The translations under genes were made by a program, and so were the position numbers. A model generated the notes under the pieces. That model had not been told where the DNA came from and searched no databases. It saw only the letters and a list, made by a program, of their open reading frames with translations. Positions 23,904 through 30,539 of a DNA stretch of 42,253 bases are shown here, piece by piece. Each line of letters opens with the position of its first letter. Positions within the stretch are counted from its first letter, which is position 1. The stretch is from CAYHEQ01 sp964355795. GTDB taxonomy: Bacteria; Patescibacteriota; JACPGU01. The stretch spans positions 1 through 42,253 of the forward strand of contig CAYHEQ010000004.1 of NCBI GenBank assembly GCA_964355795.1. Reading direction: 5' to 3'.

Positions 23904-23915
23904 CAAACATCGGGA
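23856..23915. repeat. Two adjacent CCCGA-type palindromes ending the GIY-YIG gene and cutting the next tRNA
   Basis: The first hairpin is CCCGAC-G-TTCTTGC, loop GGA, GCAAGAA-GTCGGG. The second is TCCCGAT-TTTGC, loop GGTA, GCAAA-C-ATCGGGA. They provide the GIY-YIG C-terminus and stop codon and replace the 5' acceptor strand of the following tRNA. Confidence 0.75.
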
Positions 23916-23979
23916 CTCAGTTGGTTAGAGCACAGCACTCATAACGCTGAGGTCGTGGGTTCGATCCCCGCCCCTGGTA
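23916..23979 (+). pseudogene. tRNA (CAU) lacking its 5' acceptor strand
   Basis: D arm, anticodon arm (CAGCA-CTCATAA-CGCTG), T arm and the 3' acceptor strand CCCTGGTA are intact. The 5' strand that should pair with CCCTGGT (ACCAGGG) is replaced by the palindrome arm CATCGGGA. It cannot form a normal acceptor stem and is probably a pseudogene of a second tRNA-Met or tRNA-Ile2. Confidence 0.75.
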
Positions 23980-23989
23980 TTTAGCATTC

Positions 23990-24023
23990 AAAAGCCCCTT
24001 CTTTCATGAGAGACGGGGCTTTT
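23990..24023 (+). terminator. Terminator of the tRNA cluster
   Basis: AAAAGCCCC and GGGGCTTTT form a 9-bp stem with a 16-base loop, starting 11 bases after the last tRNA sequence. It also faces the convergent Doc-like gene. Confidence 0.75.
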
Positions 24024-24039
24024 GCATTATTGAAAAAAT

Positions 24040-24402
24040 TTAAGCGCAATTTTTAGCCAGCCATTCGGAGAGGTCTTTGACGGAGGCGGTAAAAAGATTA
24101 TTTTTGAAAAAATCAAAAGTGGCGGGACTGGAAGCGTCAAATTCTTTTTTATTAATCTTAAGAAAGACAGCCATAGCAGTCAAGGCTGTCGGCAGATTAC
24201 CGGACGCGAAAGGCTTCTTTTTCGCGATAGCGAAAATCAGCGCGCCAGCTTTGTCAAAAAGCGTGGGGAAAACTTCGTTGTTTTTGATGTAGCTGACTGT
24301 TCTTTTCAAAATCTTGGTGTCGCCAATGCCGTCGCGACCTCCTATTTCGGAGGTTACGCGACTATGGATGTATAGTATTTCGGAAGGAGATAAATAATTC
24401 AT
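24040..24402 (-). CDS. Doc/Fic-like toxin with a degenerate active-site motif
   Basis: This 120-residue helical protein has the size and layout of death-on-curing (Doc) toxins, which inactivate EF-Tu by phosphorylation in phage P1. It shows the start YLSPSEILYIHSRVTSEIGG, the typical GIGDTKILKRTV segment and the TLFDKAGALIFAIAKKKPFA helix. The Fic/Doc signature HPFxDGNKRTA reads KPFASGNLPTA here: the catalytic His, the Asp and the Lys-Arg pair are all replaced. The protein is therefore probably inactive or has changed function. Its ATG overlaps the TGA of the AbrB remnant (ATGA), the usual translational coupling of an antitoxin-toxin pair. A complete AbrB-type antitoxin gene lies 260 bp upstream. 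Confidence 0.75.
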   Translation of the reverse strand: MNYLSPSEILYIHSRVTSEIGGRDGIGDTKILKRTVSYIKNNEVFPTLFDKAGALIFAIAKKKPFASGNLPTALTAMAVFLKINKKEFDASSPATFDFFKNNLFTASVKDLSEWLAKNCA

Positions 24403-24506
24403 TCTGACAATTTTTCTAGGTCTTTCTTGTATTTCTTGATGAATTCTTCAATATGCCGAGCCTTTTCGTCTTCCAGTTGGAAATTGACGAGTGGTTCAAT
24501 ACGAAT
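24399..24506 (-). pseudogene. 3' fragment of an AbrB-type antitoxin gene coupled to doc
   Basis: The frame IRIEPLVNFQLEDEKARHIE ... EKLSE repeats the last 36 residues of the intact antitoxin at 24665-24898 with one visible substitution (Arg for Gln). The DNA-binding N-terminus is absent and the frame upstream is unrelated. It ends in TGA overlapping the doc start codon, so this is the original antitoxin position of the pair. Confidence 0.75.
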
Positions 24507-24551
24507 GGCTGGATGATGGTTTGACTTGCAGGAAACCCTTCTTCCTGATCC

Positions 24552-24589
24552 AAGGTTCGACCTTAAAGGATGCCCAAAGGTCGAACCTT
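24552..24589. repeat. Bipalindromic element (13 + 12 + 13 bp)
   Basis: AAGGTTCGACCTT, loop AAAGGATGCCCA and AAGGTCGAACCTT form a perfect 13-bp stem. Each arm is itself palindromic (AAGGT-TCG-ACCTT). The loop is identical to the one at 20465-20476. It separates the intact antitoxin from its fragment. Confidence 0.85.
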
Positions 24590-24664
24590 TTAATTCTTAC
24601 AAATAAGAGAGTAATTAATATACAAATGAAACGATTTGAATTTGTATATTTGTAATGTCTAGAA

Positions 24665-24898
24665 CTACTCTGATAGTTTTTCCAAATCTTTCTTGTATTT
24701 CTTAATAAATTCTTCAATGTGCTGGGCTTTTTCATCTTCCAGCTGGAAATTGACCAGTGGTTCAATAATAATGCGACGATTCTTGCCGTCCACATTGACG
24801 AAAACTTTGTCGCCAATTGCTATCGCCAAATTACCCAAAACTTTTTTGGGGATAGTTACCGCCGCCGAAGAGCCGATTTTGATGATTTTGTTGGCCAC
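24665..24898 (-). CDS. AbrB/MazE-type antitoxin
   Basis: This 77-residue protein has the SpoVT-AbrB swapped-hairpin DNA-binding domain at residues about 3-46: KIIKIGSSAAVTIPKKVLGN, then IGDKVFVNVDGKNRRIIIEP. A toxin-binding acidic helix follows (EDEKAQHIEEFIKKYKKDLE). The start is GTG. Antitoxins of this class bind their own promoter and neutralise a Doc- or MazF-type toxin. Here the toxin gene lies further downstream behind a 3' copy of the antitoxin. The intact gene may supply the antitoxin in trans, or the system may be derelict, given the degenerate toxin motif. No Shine-Dalgarno is seen. Confidence 0.85.
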   Translation of the reverse strand: MANKIIKIGSSAAVTIPKKVLGNLAIAIGDKVFVNVDGKNRRIIIEPLVNFQLEDEKAQHIEEFIKKYKKDLEKLSE

Positions 24899-24907
24899 AA
24901 AAATAGT

Positions 24908-24996
24908 TTTTAGTTATTAGGGACTAGGGACTAGTTTTCAAATTTTAGACGATAACAAAATTGAGTTTTTACTAAAACCTAGTCCCTAATCACTAT
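24908..24996. repeat. GGGACTAG word repeat with inverted ends
   Basis: TTAGGGACTAGGGACTAG faces CTAGTCCCTAA across about 50 AT-rich bases. The stretch between the antitoxin and the lytic transglycosylase (24899-25128) otherwise holds only a terminator. Confidence 0.5.
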
Positions 24997-25057
24997 CAAC
25001 CATTCTATTATAATATCATTATAACAGTCTGCAAATAGTCTTTTTTCGGACATGGAA

Positions 25058-25082
25058 AAGCCCCGACATTAAGTCGAGGCTT
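25058..25082 (-). terminator. Terminator of the lytic transglycosylase gene
   Basis: On the minus strand AAGCCTCGAC and GTCGGGGCTT pair around TTAAT, followed by TTCC. One pair is G-U only on the minus-strand RNA, which supports that direction. Confidence 0.65.
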
Positions 25083-25128
25083 GTTTCCCTCCCCCGTGTG
25101 CGGAGGGTGAAAATTTCGAAAAGGCACT

Positions 25129-25836
25129 TTAGCCCTTTCTCTTTTTTGGGTTCCAATCGTAGGCGTTGGTAAATTGCCCGATGTGATTGTACCCATAGAA
25201 AGTTGTCCGGAGCTTGCCTCGCCTTTTGGCATTATGCCAAACCTTGGCGCAATACTCCAGTTGCCGGTTCCAGTATTTGAAACTGGGGCTGGCGATAAAC
25301 CCCCCATGATACGCGGAGTTCAACTGGCACAGACCATGATCGGTCGTGCCATTATTGTTTTTTCCGACCGCCCAGATGCCCCATTCGGGATTTTCGGCGG
25401 TCAGGGTAAGGACGAAGTCGTTGCCACCCAGCCGGTGCGCGTAGCGCACCATGGTCTGCTTCCAGCCGGGCCAATCTTTACGATGTGGCGCGACATGGCC
25501 GGATCTAACCGGCCGAAAAATATCCGTCGCCCCTCTTTGAGAGCCGGTGGCGGGAGCGCTCTCCTCATCGATCCCGTAAATATGCTCGGGAAATTGAGGG
25601 TTGTACTCCCCCTTACAGTCATCAGGATCTTTCTCCCAAAATTTGCCCTGTGGGCAATCGGGGGCTTCCGCCCGCGGAAGTTGGAGGTCGTCCATCCTTT
25701 CCTCCATCTTCCTTTCGCGCCCGTGAAGACGATCTTCCTGCTGGCGCTGGTCAGCTCCGACCAGGAAAGCGCCTACCGTCACCCCAATCAAACAAAAAAC
25801 AAAAAAACCAAAGCTCTTTCGGCTTTCAAATTCCAT
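25129..25836 (-). CDS. Membrane-anchored lytic transglycosylase-like protein
   Basis: From the ATG at 25834-25836 (MEFESRKSF) the protein has 235 residues. Residues about 9-27 (FGFFVFCLIGVTVGAFLVG) are a membrane anchor or signal. An Arg/Glu/Gln-rich stalk follows, with CPQGKFWEKDPDDCKGEYNP as a possible disulphide loop. The C-terminal 110 residues resemble the SLT/goose-lysozyme fold: FVLTLTAENPEWGIWAVGKN with the likely catalytic Glu, then DHGLCQLNSAYHGGF and YNHIGQFTNAYDW. Such enzymes cleave peptidoglycan glycan chains to a 1,6-anhydro end. AAGGGGAAAAGAAG precedes the ATG. A longer start 32 codons upstream is in frame but lacks support. A long open frame on the opposite strand is considered a shadow. 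Confidence 0.75.
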   Translation of the reverse strand: MEFESRKSFGFFVFCLIGVTVGAFLVGADQRQQEDRLHGRERKMEERMDDLQLPRAEAPDCPQGKFWEKDPDDCKGEYNPQFPEHIYGIDEESAPATGSQRGATDIFRPVRSGHVAPHRKDWPGWKQTMVRYAHRLGGNDFVLTLTAENPEWGIWAVGKNNNGTTDHGLCQLNSAYHGGFIASPSFKYWNRQLEYCAKVWHNAKRRGKLRTTFYGYNHIGQFTNAYDWNPKKRKG

Positions 25837-26003
25837 TTTTTCTTCTTTTCCCCTTGGATGTAAAGGTCCGAAACCACCGGATCCTTGCCTTTGGCTAAGA
25901 CCCATATTACCACAAAAATAAGGCTTAGTCAAGAGTATATTTTAGGGCTTTGCCCCAGCTTGAAAATTCCCAAAAACCTTGACTTTAAGCCTAATTTTAT
26001 GCC

Positions 26004-26084
26004 CTATCCCACCCATTCCTCTACCATCAAAAATTCTTTCTTGTTGGCGAGAGGGAGGGTTTGGTAGATTTCTTCGGTGGTTAT
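26004..26084 (-). pseudogene. Diverged copy of the valS 3' end
   Basis: The frame ITTEEIYQTLPLANKKEFLM-VEEWVG-stop repeats the C-terminal valS sequence ITEEIYQILPLAGKKEFLM-VEEW at 26910-26990, with mainly conservative changes. It lies beyond the NYN gene, so that gene is bracketed by two valS 3' ends in direct orientation. Confidence 0.8.
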
Positions 26085-26089
26085 TTATT

Positions 26090-26662
26090 TTACACTAATG
26101 TCTTGTGTTCAAAAATATCAATATCCTCTTTTGATAATAATTTCGATAAAGAAGCGTGTCTTTGAAGGGCGAAGCTGGGCTGATTGGAAAAGCCGATATA
26201 CTCCACTTTTTTACCCAATTCTTTGGCCTTCTTGATGGCTGGAATCAAATCAGTATCGGAAGAAATTAGAATGGCTGAATCGTAGAGATTTTCGTATGCC
26301 CCAACCAACAGATCAACCGCCAATTCAACATCAACGCCCTTCTCATGATACGCTCCGTTATTTTGCATGATATATCCTCTTTTTATCGTAAAACCCTGAA
26401 CCTTTGATTCTATATGAGCAAAAAGGCGTTGCTGTTCTCTCCTCAATTCCTCGCCCTTTTTGTTCCCTTTTTCCACTCGCACCACCCCCACATAATATCC
26501 TTGATAAACTACTTTTCTTTCCCGAGCCAAAAATTCCGATAATCCTTTGTAATTAAATTTATTCAGGTTTTTGAAACCTAATTCTTTTGATCGTAATTTA
26601 TAATAAAGGTTACTCCCATCTATAAAGACAGCGATCCTTTCTTCTTTTCTTTCTTTGCTCAT
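26090..26662 (-). CDS. NYN-domain (LabA/DUF88) putative RNase
   Basis: This 190-residue protein has the NYN variant of the PIN nuclease fold. The acidic metal ligands are visible as AVFIDGSNLYYKLR (Asp15), EKGVDVELAVDLLVGAYENL (residues about 110-129) and AILISSDTDLIPAIKKAKEL (about 133-152). NYN proteins are metal-dependent RNases or nuclease-like regulators. The substrate is unknown. AAGGAGGG six bases before the ATG is the clearest Shine-Dalgarno in this region. A terminator hairpin lies directly upstream, so the gene seems isolated from valS. It sits between valS and a second valS 3' end, as expected for a small unit inserted at the end of valS. Confidence 0.88.
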   Translation of the reverse strand: MSKERKEERIAVFIDGSNLYYKLRSKELGFKNLNKFNYKGLSEFLARERKVVYQGYYVGVVRVEKGNKKGEELRREQQRLFAHIESKVQGFTIKRGYIMQNNGAYHEKGVDVELAVDLLVGAYENLYDSAILISSDTDLIPAIKKAKELGKKVEYIGFSNQPSFALQRHASLSKLLSKEDIDIFEHKTLV

Positions 26663-26676
26663 ATCCCTCCTTAAAG

Positions 26677-26721
26677 AAAAACCCCACCGTGTGCTCTTGC
26701 GAGCCCAGAGTGGGTGGTTTT
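26677..26721 (-). terminator. Terminator between valS and the NYN gene
   Basis: On the minus strand AAAACC...CCAC pairs with GTGG-GGTTTTTC around a small inner hairpin GCTC-GCAA-GAGC (a GNRA loop), followed by a T run. It would separate valS transcription from the NYN gene or act as an attenuator of the latter. Confidence 0.6.
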
Positions 26722-26880
26722 AGCTAATCCAATAGTAGCAAAACGCTTTGATAAAGTCAACGATATTTTTGTCATAGTTTTTTTCATACGTTTTTGGCTA
26801 CTTTTTGGACTTTTATCCGACCCACCCAGTAGTGAAAATCCGAAAATTGTCCCTACGGGACCCTTTTGGGACTAACTCAA

Positions 26881-29193
26881 TTAAGATTGCGCTCTCGGAT
26901 TTCTACTACTAGGCCATTCCTCTACCATCAAAAATTCTTTTTTGCCAGCAAGGGGCAAGATCTGGTAGATTTCTTCGGTGATGAAAGGGATCATCGGGTG
27001 CAGGAGAATGAGAGAATTTTTCAAAATGAAAAGGAGGTTGTCTTTAGTTTCTTTTTCAATTCTTAATTGCTCTGCGTTTTTATTATTTGGATTTTGAGTA
27101 TTGGGTATTGTTTGTGATTTGTGATTTGTGATTTGTGATTTTGTTTCCTCTATATACTTATCGCAAAATTCGTGCCAGAAAAAATGATAGATCTCTTCTG
27201 CCGCTTGACCGAAACGGAATTTTCCCAGATTGTCATGGTAGGATTTTTTTAATTCTGCAAATTTTAATTTAATCTCTCGATCAGCCTCGGTATTTTCGGT
27301 AAAATCAAGCTCGCCTCGCTGTTCATAGCCATCCAGCTTCATCAAAACAAAGCGCGTGGCGTTCCAGATCTTGTTCATAAAGGTCTTGGCCATTTGCAAA
27401 ACATCCTCGGAAAATTTGATATCCGGTGTGCCGGTGGTTTGGTAAATCAAGCCAAATCGTGTCGCGTCAGCGCCATATTTCTCCACCATAAGCAGAGGGT
27501 CGATGCCAGTGCCGAGCGACTTGCTCATCCTTTTCCCTTCTTTGTTAAAGACGGTTGGGTTGATATAGATAGTGTGAAAAGGCGCTTCGCCCATAAATTC
27601 AATCCCTGAAAAAAGCATGCGCACCTCCCAGAGATTGATAATCCCGCGGTCGGTGACATTGATGGAATTCGGATAGTATTTTTCCAAATCTGTTTTCTTG
27701 TTTTCTTGACTTCTTGACTTCTTGACTTCTTGACCATCGGGCCAACCGAGAGTCGCAAATGGCCACAGCGCCGATGAAAACCAAGTATCCAGAACATCTT
27801 CCGATTGAACCATATCGCAATCACTGCAGAAAGGGCATTTTTCTGGCCTATTGGCTGAAACAATGCATTGGTTTTGAATTTTAGATTTTGGATTTAAGGT
27901 TTGTTTGGGATTTGAGATTTGGGATTTGAGATTTTCTGCCGTTTGGTTTTTACAAAACCAAACAGGCAGTTGGTGTCCCCACCAGATCTGACGGCTGATA
28001 CACCAATCGCGGATATTTTCCAGCCAATGCATCGCTGTCCCCTCGTATTGTTCGGGGATGATTTTCACCTTACCTGATTTTAACGCTTCAATCGCGGGCT
28101 TGATTAATTCCGCCATTTTCACGAACCATTGCTTTGACGGGATTGGTTCGATAACGGTGTGGCAACGGTAACATTGCGCGCTATTGTGAATATAGTTGTC
28201 GTCAATGCGATCAATCAGCCCCATTTTTTCCATATCAGCCACGATGACTTTTCGCGCCTCCAGTGTCGTCAAACCTGCATATTTGCCACAATTGGCCATC
28301 ATCTTGCCATCTTCGTCTATTATTTGCTTTAATGGCAAATGATGGCGAAGCGAGATATCGTAATCCACAGAGTCATGGGCGGGAGTGACCTTGATAGCTC
28401 CCGAACCAAAGGCGGGATCTACCATCTCGTCAGCGACCACGGTGATCTCAAATTCGCCCAAGACCCCGGGAATCATATATTTCTTACCCACCATCTCGCG
28501 GTATCTTTCGTCAGACGGATGAACCGCCACCGCGGTATCGCCGAGTTTCGTCTCCGGACGAGTGGTTGCTAAAACAAAGGGGCCATATTTGATCCAATAC
28601 AATTTCGTTTTTTCTTCCTCGTGTTCTATCTCCAAATCAGACAAAGAGGTCTTGCATCTCGGACACCAATTGACCACTCTCTCGCCTTGATAAATATAGC
28701 CCTTGTCCCAATAGTGCTTGAAGGCGACGAGAACTGCGCGAGAATAACCTTCATCCATCGTGAAACGAGTGCGAGACCAGTCGCAGGAGACACCAAGTTT
28801 TTTCAGCTGTCCCAAAATAGTTGCCTCGTATTGATCCTTCCATTCCCAAACTTTTTCGACGAATTTTTCCCGCCCCAAATCAAAGCGATTCACCCCTTCT
28901 TTTTGTAATTTTTGTTCTACTTTGTACTGCGTGGCAATCCCCGCGTGATCGGTGCCGGGGATCCAAAGCGTTGGTCGTCCCTCCATTCTTTTTTGTCGAA
29001 TCAAAACGTCTTGCAAGGTATTGTTGAGCGTGTGCCCCATATGCAATTCGCCCGTCACATTGGGTGGGGGGATGGCAATGACAAAAGGTTCTCCTTTGGC
29101 TTTTTCGGAGGGCGAGAAATATCCCGACTTTTCCCAAAGCGGGTAGATTTTCCCTTCCACTTCGGCTGGATTGTAGGTTTTGGAGAGTTCCAT
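26881..29193 (-). CDS. valS: Valyl-tRNA synthetase (short form with word-repeat insertions)
   Basis: This class I synthetase charges tRNA-Val and edits mis-charged Thr. HMGH lies at residues 51-54 (PPPNVTGELHMGHTLNNTLQ), and the editing domain covers about 190-330 (ATTRPETKLGDTAVAVHP, TPAHDSVDYDISLRH). Next come WCISRQIWWGHQLPVWF near 392 and KRMSKSLGTGIDP near 557. At 770 residues it lacks the usual C-terminal coiled-coil arm. Three polar segments are foreign to the family: residues about 416-438 (SQISNPKQTLNPKSKIQN), about 486-498 (KKSRSQENKKTD) and about 683-710 (SQITNHKSQTIPNTQNPNNK). They are encoded by short-word DNA repeats (27880-27945, 27700-27735, 27062-27145). The sequences on both sides remain in frame, so the enzyme is probably functional. 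Confidence 0.96.
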   Translation of the reverse strand: MELSKTYNPAEVEGKIYPLWEKSGYFSPSEKAKGEPFVIAIPPPNVTGELHMGHTLNNTLQDVLIRQKRMEGRPTLWIPGTDHAGIATQYKVEQKLQKEGVNRFDLGREKFVEKVWEWKDQYEATILGQLKKLGVSCDWSRTRFTMDEGYSRAVLVAFKHYWDKGYIYQGERVVNWCPRCKTSLSDLEIEHEEEKTKLYWIKYGPFVLATTRPETKLGDTAVAVHPSDERYREMVGKKYMIPGVLGEFEITVVADEMVDPAFGSGAIKVTPAHDSVDYDISLRHHLPLKQIIDEDGKMMANCGKYAGLTTLEARKVIVADMEKMGLIDRIDDNYIHNSAQCYRCHTVIEPIPSKQWFVKMAELIKPAIEALKSGKVKIIPEQYEGTAMHWLENIRDWCISRQIWWGHQLPVWFCKNQTAENLKSQISNPKQTLNPKSKIQNQCIVSANRPEKCPFCSDCDMVQSEDVLDTWFSSALWPFATLGWPDGQEVKKSRSQENKKTDLEKYYPNSINVTDRGIINLWEVRMLFSGIEFMGEAPFHTIYINPTVFNKEGKRMSKSLGTGIDPLLMVEKYGADATRFGLIYQTTGTPDIKFSEDVLQMAKTFMNKIWNATRFVLMKLDGYEQRGELDFTENTEADREIKLKFAELKKSYHDNLGKFRFGQAAEEIYHFFWHEFCDKYIEETKSQITNHKSQTIPNTQNPNNKNAEQLRIEKETKDNLLFILKNSLILLHPMIPFITEEIYQILPLAGKKEFLMVEEWPSSRNPRAQS
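27062..27145. repeat. Short-word repeat in valS (GTGATTTGTGATTT type)
   Basis: Four or more tandem copies of GTGATTT lie at 27115-27141, next to ATTTGGATTTTGAGTATTGGG words. They encode a polar Ser/Gln/Asn loop in frame. Confidence 0.75.
27700..27735. repeat. Short-word repeat in valS (GACTTCTT type)
   Basis: Four tandem copies of TTGACTTC/TTGACCAT-like 9-base units encode a Lys/Ser/Gln/Glu loop in frame. Confidence 0.75.
27880..27945. repeat. Short-word repeat in valS (GATTTGAGATTTGG type)
   Basis: Repeated GGGATTTGAGATTT words encode an Asn/Gln/Lys/Ser loop in frame, placed just before the CPFC zinc-like motif. Confidence 0.75.
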
Positions 29194-29212
29194 TATATGC
29201 TTGATATGAAAT

Positions 29213-29242
29213 AGTATATTGTGAGAATGACCCTACTAGCAA
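29213..29242 (-). promoter_or_regulatory. Promoter of valS
   Basis: On the minus strand TTGCTA (29242-29237) and TATACT (29218-29213) are 18 bp apart, about 20 bp before the valS ATG. The -35 box overlaps the end of the ATPase gene. Confidence 0.5.
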
Positions 29243-30360
29243 ACAAAGTCAAGATAATTATCTCTGTTAATGACGGTGACTTGAGCGTCTGGATAAGAAC
29301 CCGCAAAATCTTTCGGAATGGAAAAATCATCTTTTTTCCATTTTATTTCGTAACCGAATATCTGACCATCTCCTTCTTCTATCCAGTCAATCTCTTTTTG
29401 ATCATAATTCCTCCAAAAATAATGATTGAAATAATTCCCCTTATAGCTGTTTCTTTTTATCCTTTCCATGATAACAAAATTTTCCCATATCTCCCCGATG
29501 TCATTTCTACTCTCCGTGTCGTTGAATTGTCCGATAACCGCGTTACGAATACCGTTGTCGTAAAAATAATATTTGTTCTTTTTGGATATTTCTTTTCTCA
29601 AGTTTTTATTAAAACCACTCACCGCTTTGACAACAAAGGTTTTTTCCAAAAGATCCAAATACTTCTCTACTGTTCTGGAGTTAAGCCCCAGCTGGGTGGC
29701 CAATTCATTGACGGAAACAGGCTTGCCTATTTGGAAGGCAAGTAATTTCAATAGCTTAATCAAGGCGGTGGGATTTTTGATATTTTCTAGAGCTAAAATG
29801 TCTTTGAATAGATAGGACGCTACCGTCTCGTTGAGAATTTTTATTTTTTCTTCTTTACTCTTCGCTAAAACAACTTCGGGGTATGAGCCAAAAAGCAGAA
29901 AATCGTCTAGTTTCTCTTTGAGCTCAAATTTGTTATACATATTCAAAAGTTCCATTTGCGCGATGGGGTAAAGCGTCAAAGTCGTTTTTCTTCCGGTCAA
30001 AGGCTCACCGATTTTGTTCGCCAAATCAAAAGACGAAGAGCCGGTGGCAATAACCAGTATCCCCGGGATTTGATCGATAATTATCTTCAGTCCCATACCG
30101 ATATCGGGGATCTGCTGGGCTTCGTCAATGGCGATTAGCTCGTACCCCGAGACATATTCCGATATATTGGAAAAATTTTGCGACCCCAAAATCTGTCGGG
30201 TCAAAATATTGTCCCCCGAATCTAATTTATATTTTTTATCAACAGCGGACAGGTATTGTTTGAGGAGGGTGGTCTTACCTACTCTCCTTGGGCCATAGAT
30301 AACCAGAACCTTGCCAATCCCTAGGTATTGTCCTATGTTGTTGTAATATCTTGGAATCAT
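29236..30360 (-). CDS. AAA-family ATPase with DUF4143 domain
   Basis: From the ATG at 30358-30360 the protein has 374 residues. The Walker A motif YGPRRVGKTTLLKQYL is near residue 22, Walker B is LIAIDEAQQIPDIGM near 80, and the sensor segment is VIATGSSSFDLANK. The second half is a winged helix (VSVNELATQLGLNSRTVEKY) and a DUF4143 restriction-nuclease-like end with YYFYDNGIRNAVIG, GEIWENFVIMERIKR and KEIDWIEE ... FGYEIKWKK, which contains the D/E-x-K pattern. These ATPases are common in CPR and archaea, and their cellular role is unclear. A TTG eight codons upstream is in frame. The promoter places transcription start at about the ATG, so the mRNA may be leaderless. Confidence 0.9.
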   Translation of the reverse strand: MIPRYYNNIGQYLGIGKVLVIYGPRRVGKTTLLKQYLSAVDKKYKLDSGDNILTRQILGSQNFSNISEYVSGYELIAIDEAQQIPDIGMGLKIIIDQIPGILVIATGSSSFDLANKIGEPLTGRKTTLTLYPIAQMELLNMYNKFELKEKLDDFLLFGSYPEVVLAKSKEEKIKILNETVASYLFKDILALENIKNPTALIKLLKLLAFQIGKPVSVNELATQLGLNSRTVEKYLDLLEKTFVVKAVSGFNKNLRKEISKKNKYYFYDNGIRNAVIGQFNDTESRNDIGEIWENFVIMERIKRNSYKGNYFNHYFWRNYDQKEIDWIEEGDGQIFGYEIKWKKDDFSIPKDFAGSYPDAQVTVINRDNYLDFVC

Positions 30361-30366
30361 ACCGCC

Positions 30367-30395
30367 ATCATACTCCCAATACAAAAATTTGTCAA
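30367..30395 (-). promoter_or_regulatory. Consensus promoter placing +1 at the ATPase start codon
   Basis: On the minus strand TTGACA (30395-30390) and TATGAT (30372-30367) are 17 bp apart. The expected start point is 6-7 bp downstream, at the ATG of 30360. Confidence 0.6.
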
Positions 30396-30488
30396 TATCT
30401 TTGTAGTATCAACACAAATATTTAGTATATTTTGTGTATTTATGGCTATTTTAGCCCCCATATCTATGCTTTGAGACAAAAAATAAAA

Positions 30489-30514
30489 GGAGCAAATGTT
30501 TTCACATTTGCTCC
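30489..30514 (-). terminator. Terminator of the family-A gene at 30540
   Basis: GGAGCAAATG and CATTTGCTCC form a perfect 10-bp stem. On the minus strand it is followed by TTTTATTTTTTG, 25 bp after the stop codon. Confidence 0.9.
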
Positions 30515-30539
30515 CCCAGAGGGAAAGATCAAAGAGAGT

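Noticed and set aside
24908..24996. Tandem GGGACTAG words and other word arrays as a CRISPR array
   Set aside because: The units are 7-14 bases without regular spacers, and there are no cas genes.
25174..25863. 229-codon open frame opposite the lytic transglycosylase gene
   Set aside because: It has no family pattern and its start lacks a Shine-Dalgarno. The minus-strand frame carries the catalytic-type Glu and typical SLT phrases, so the plus frame is a shadow.
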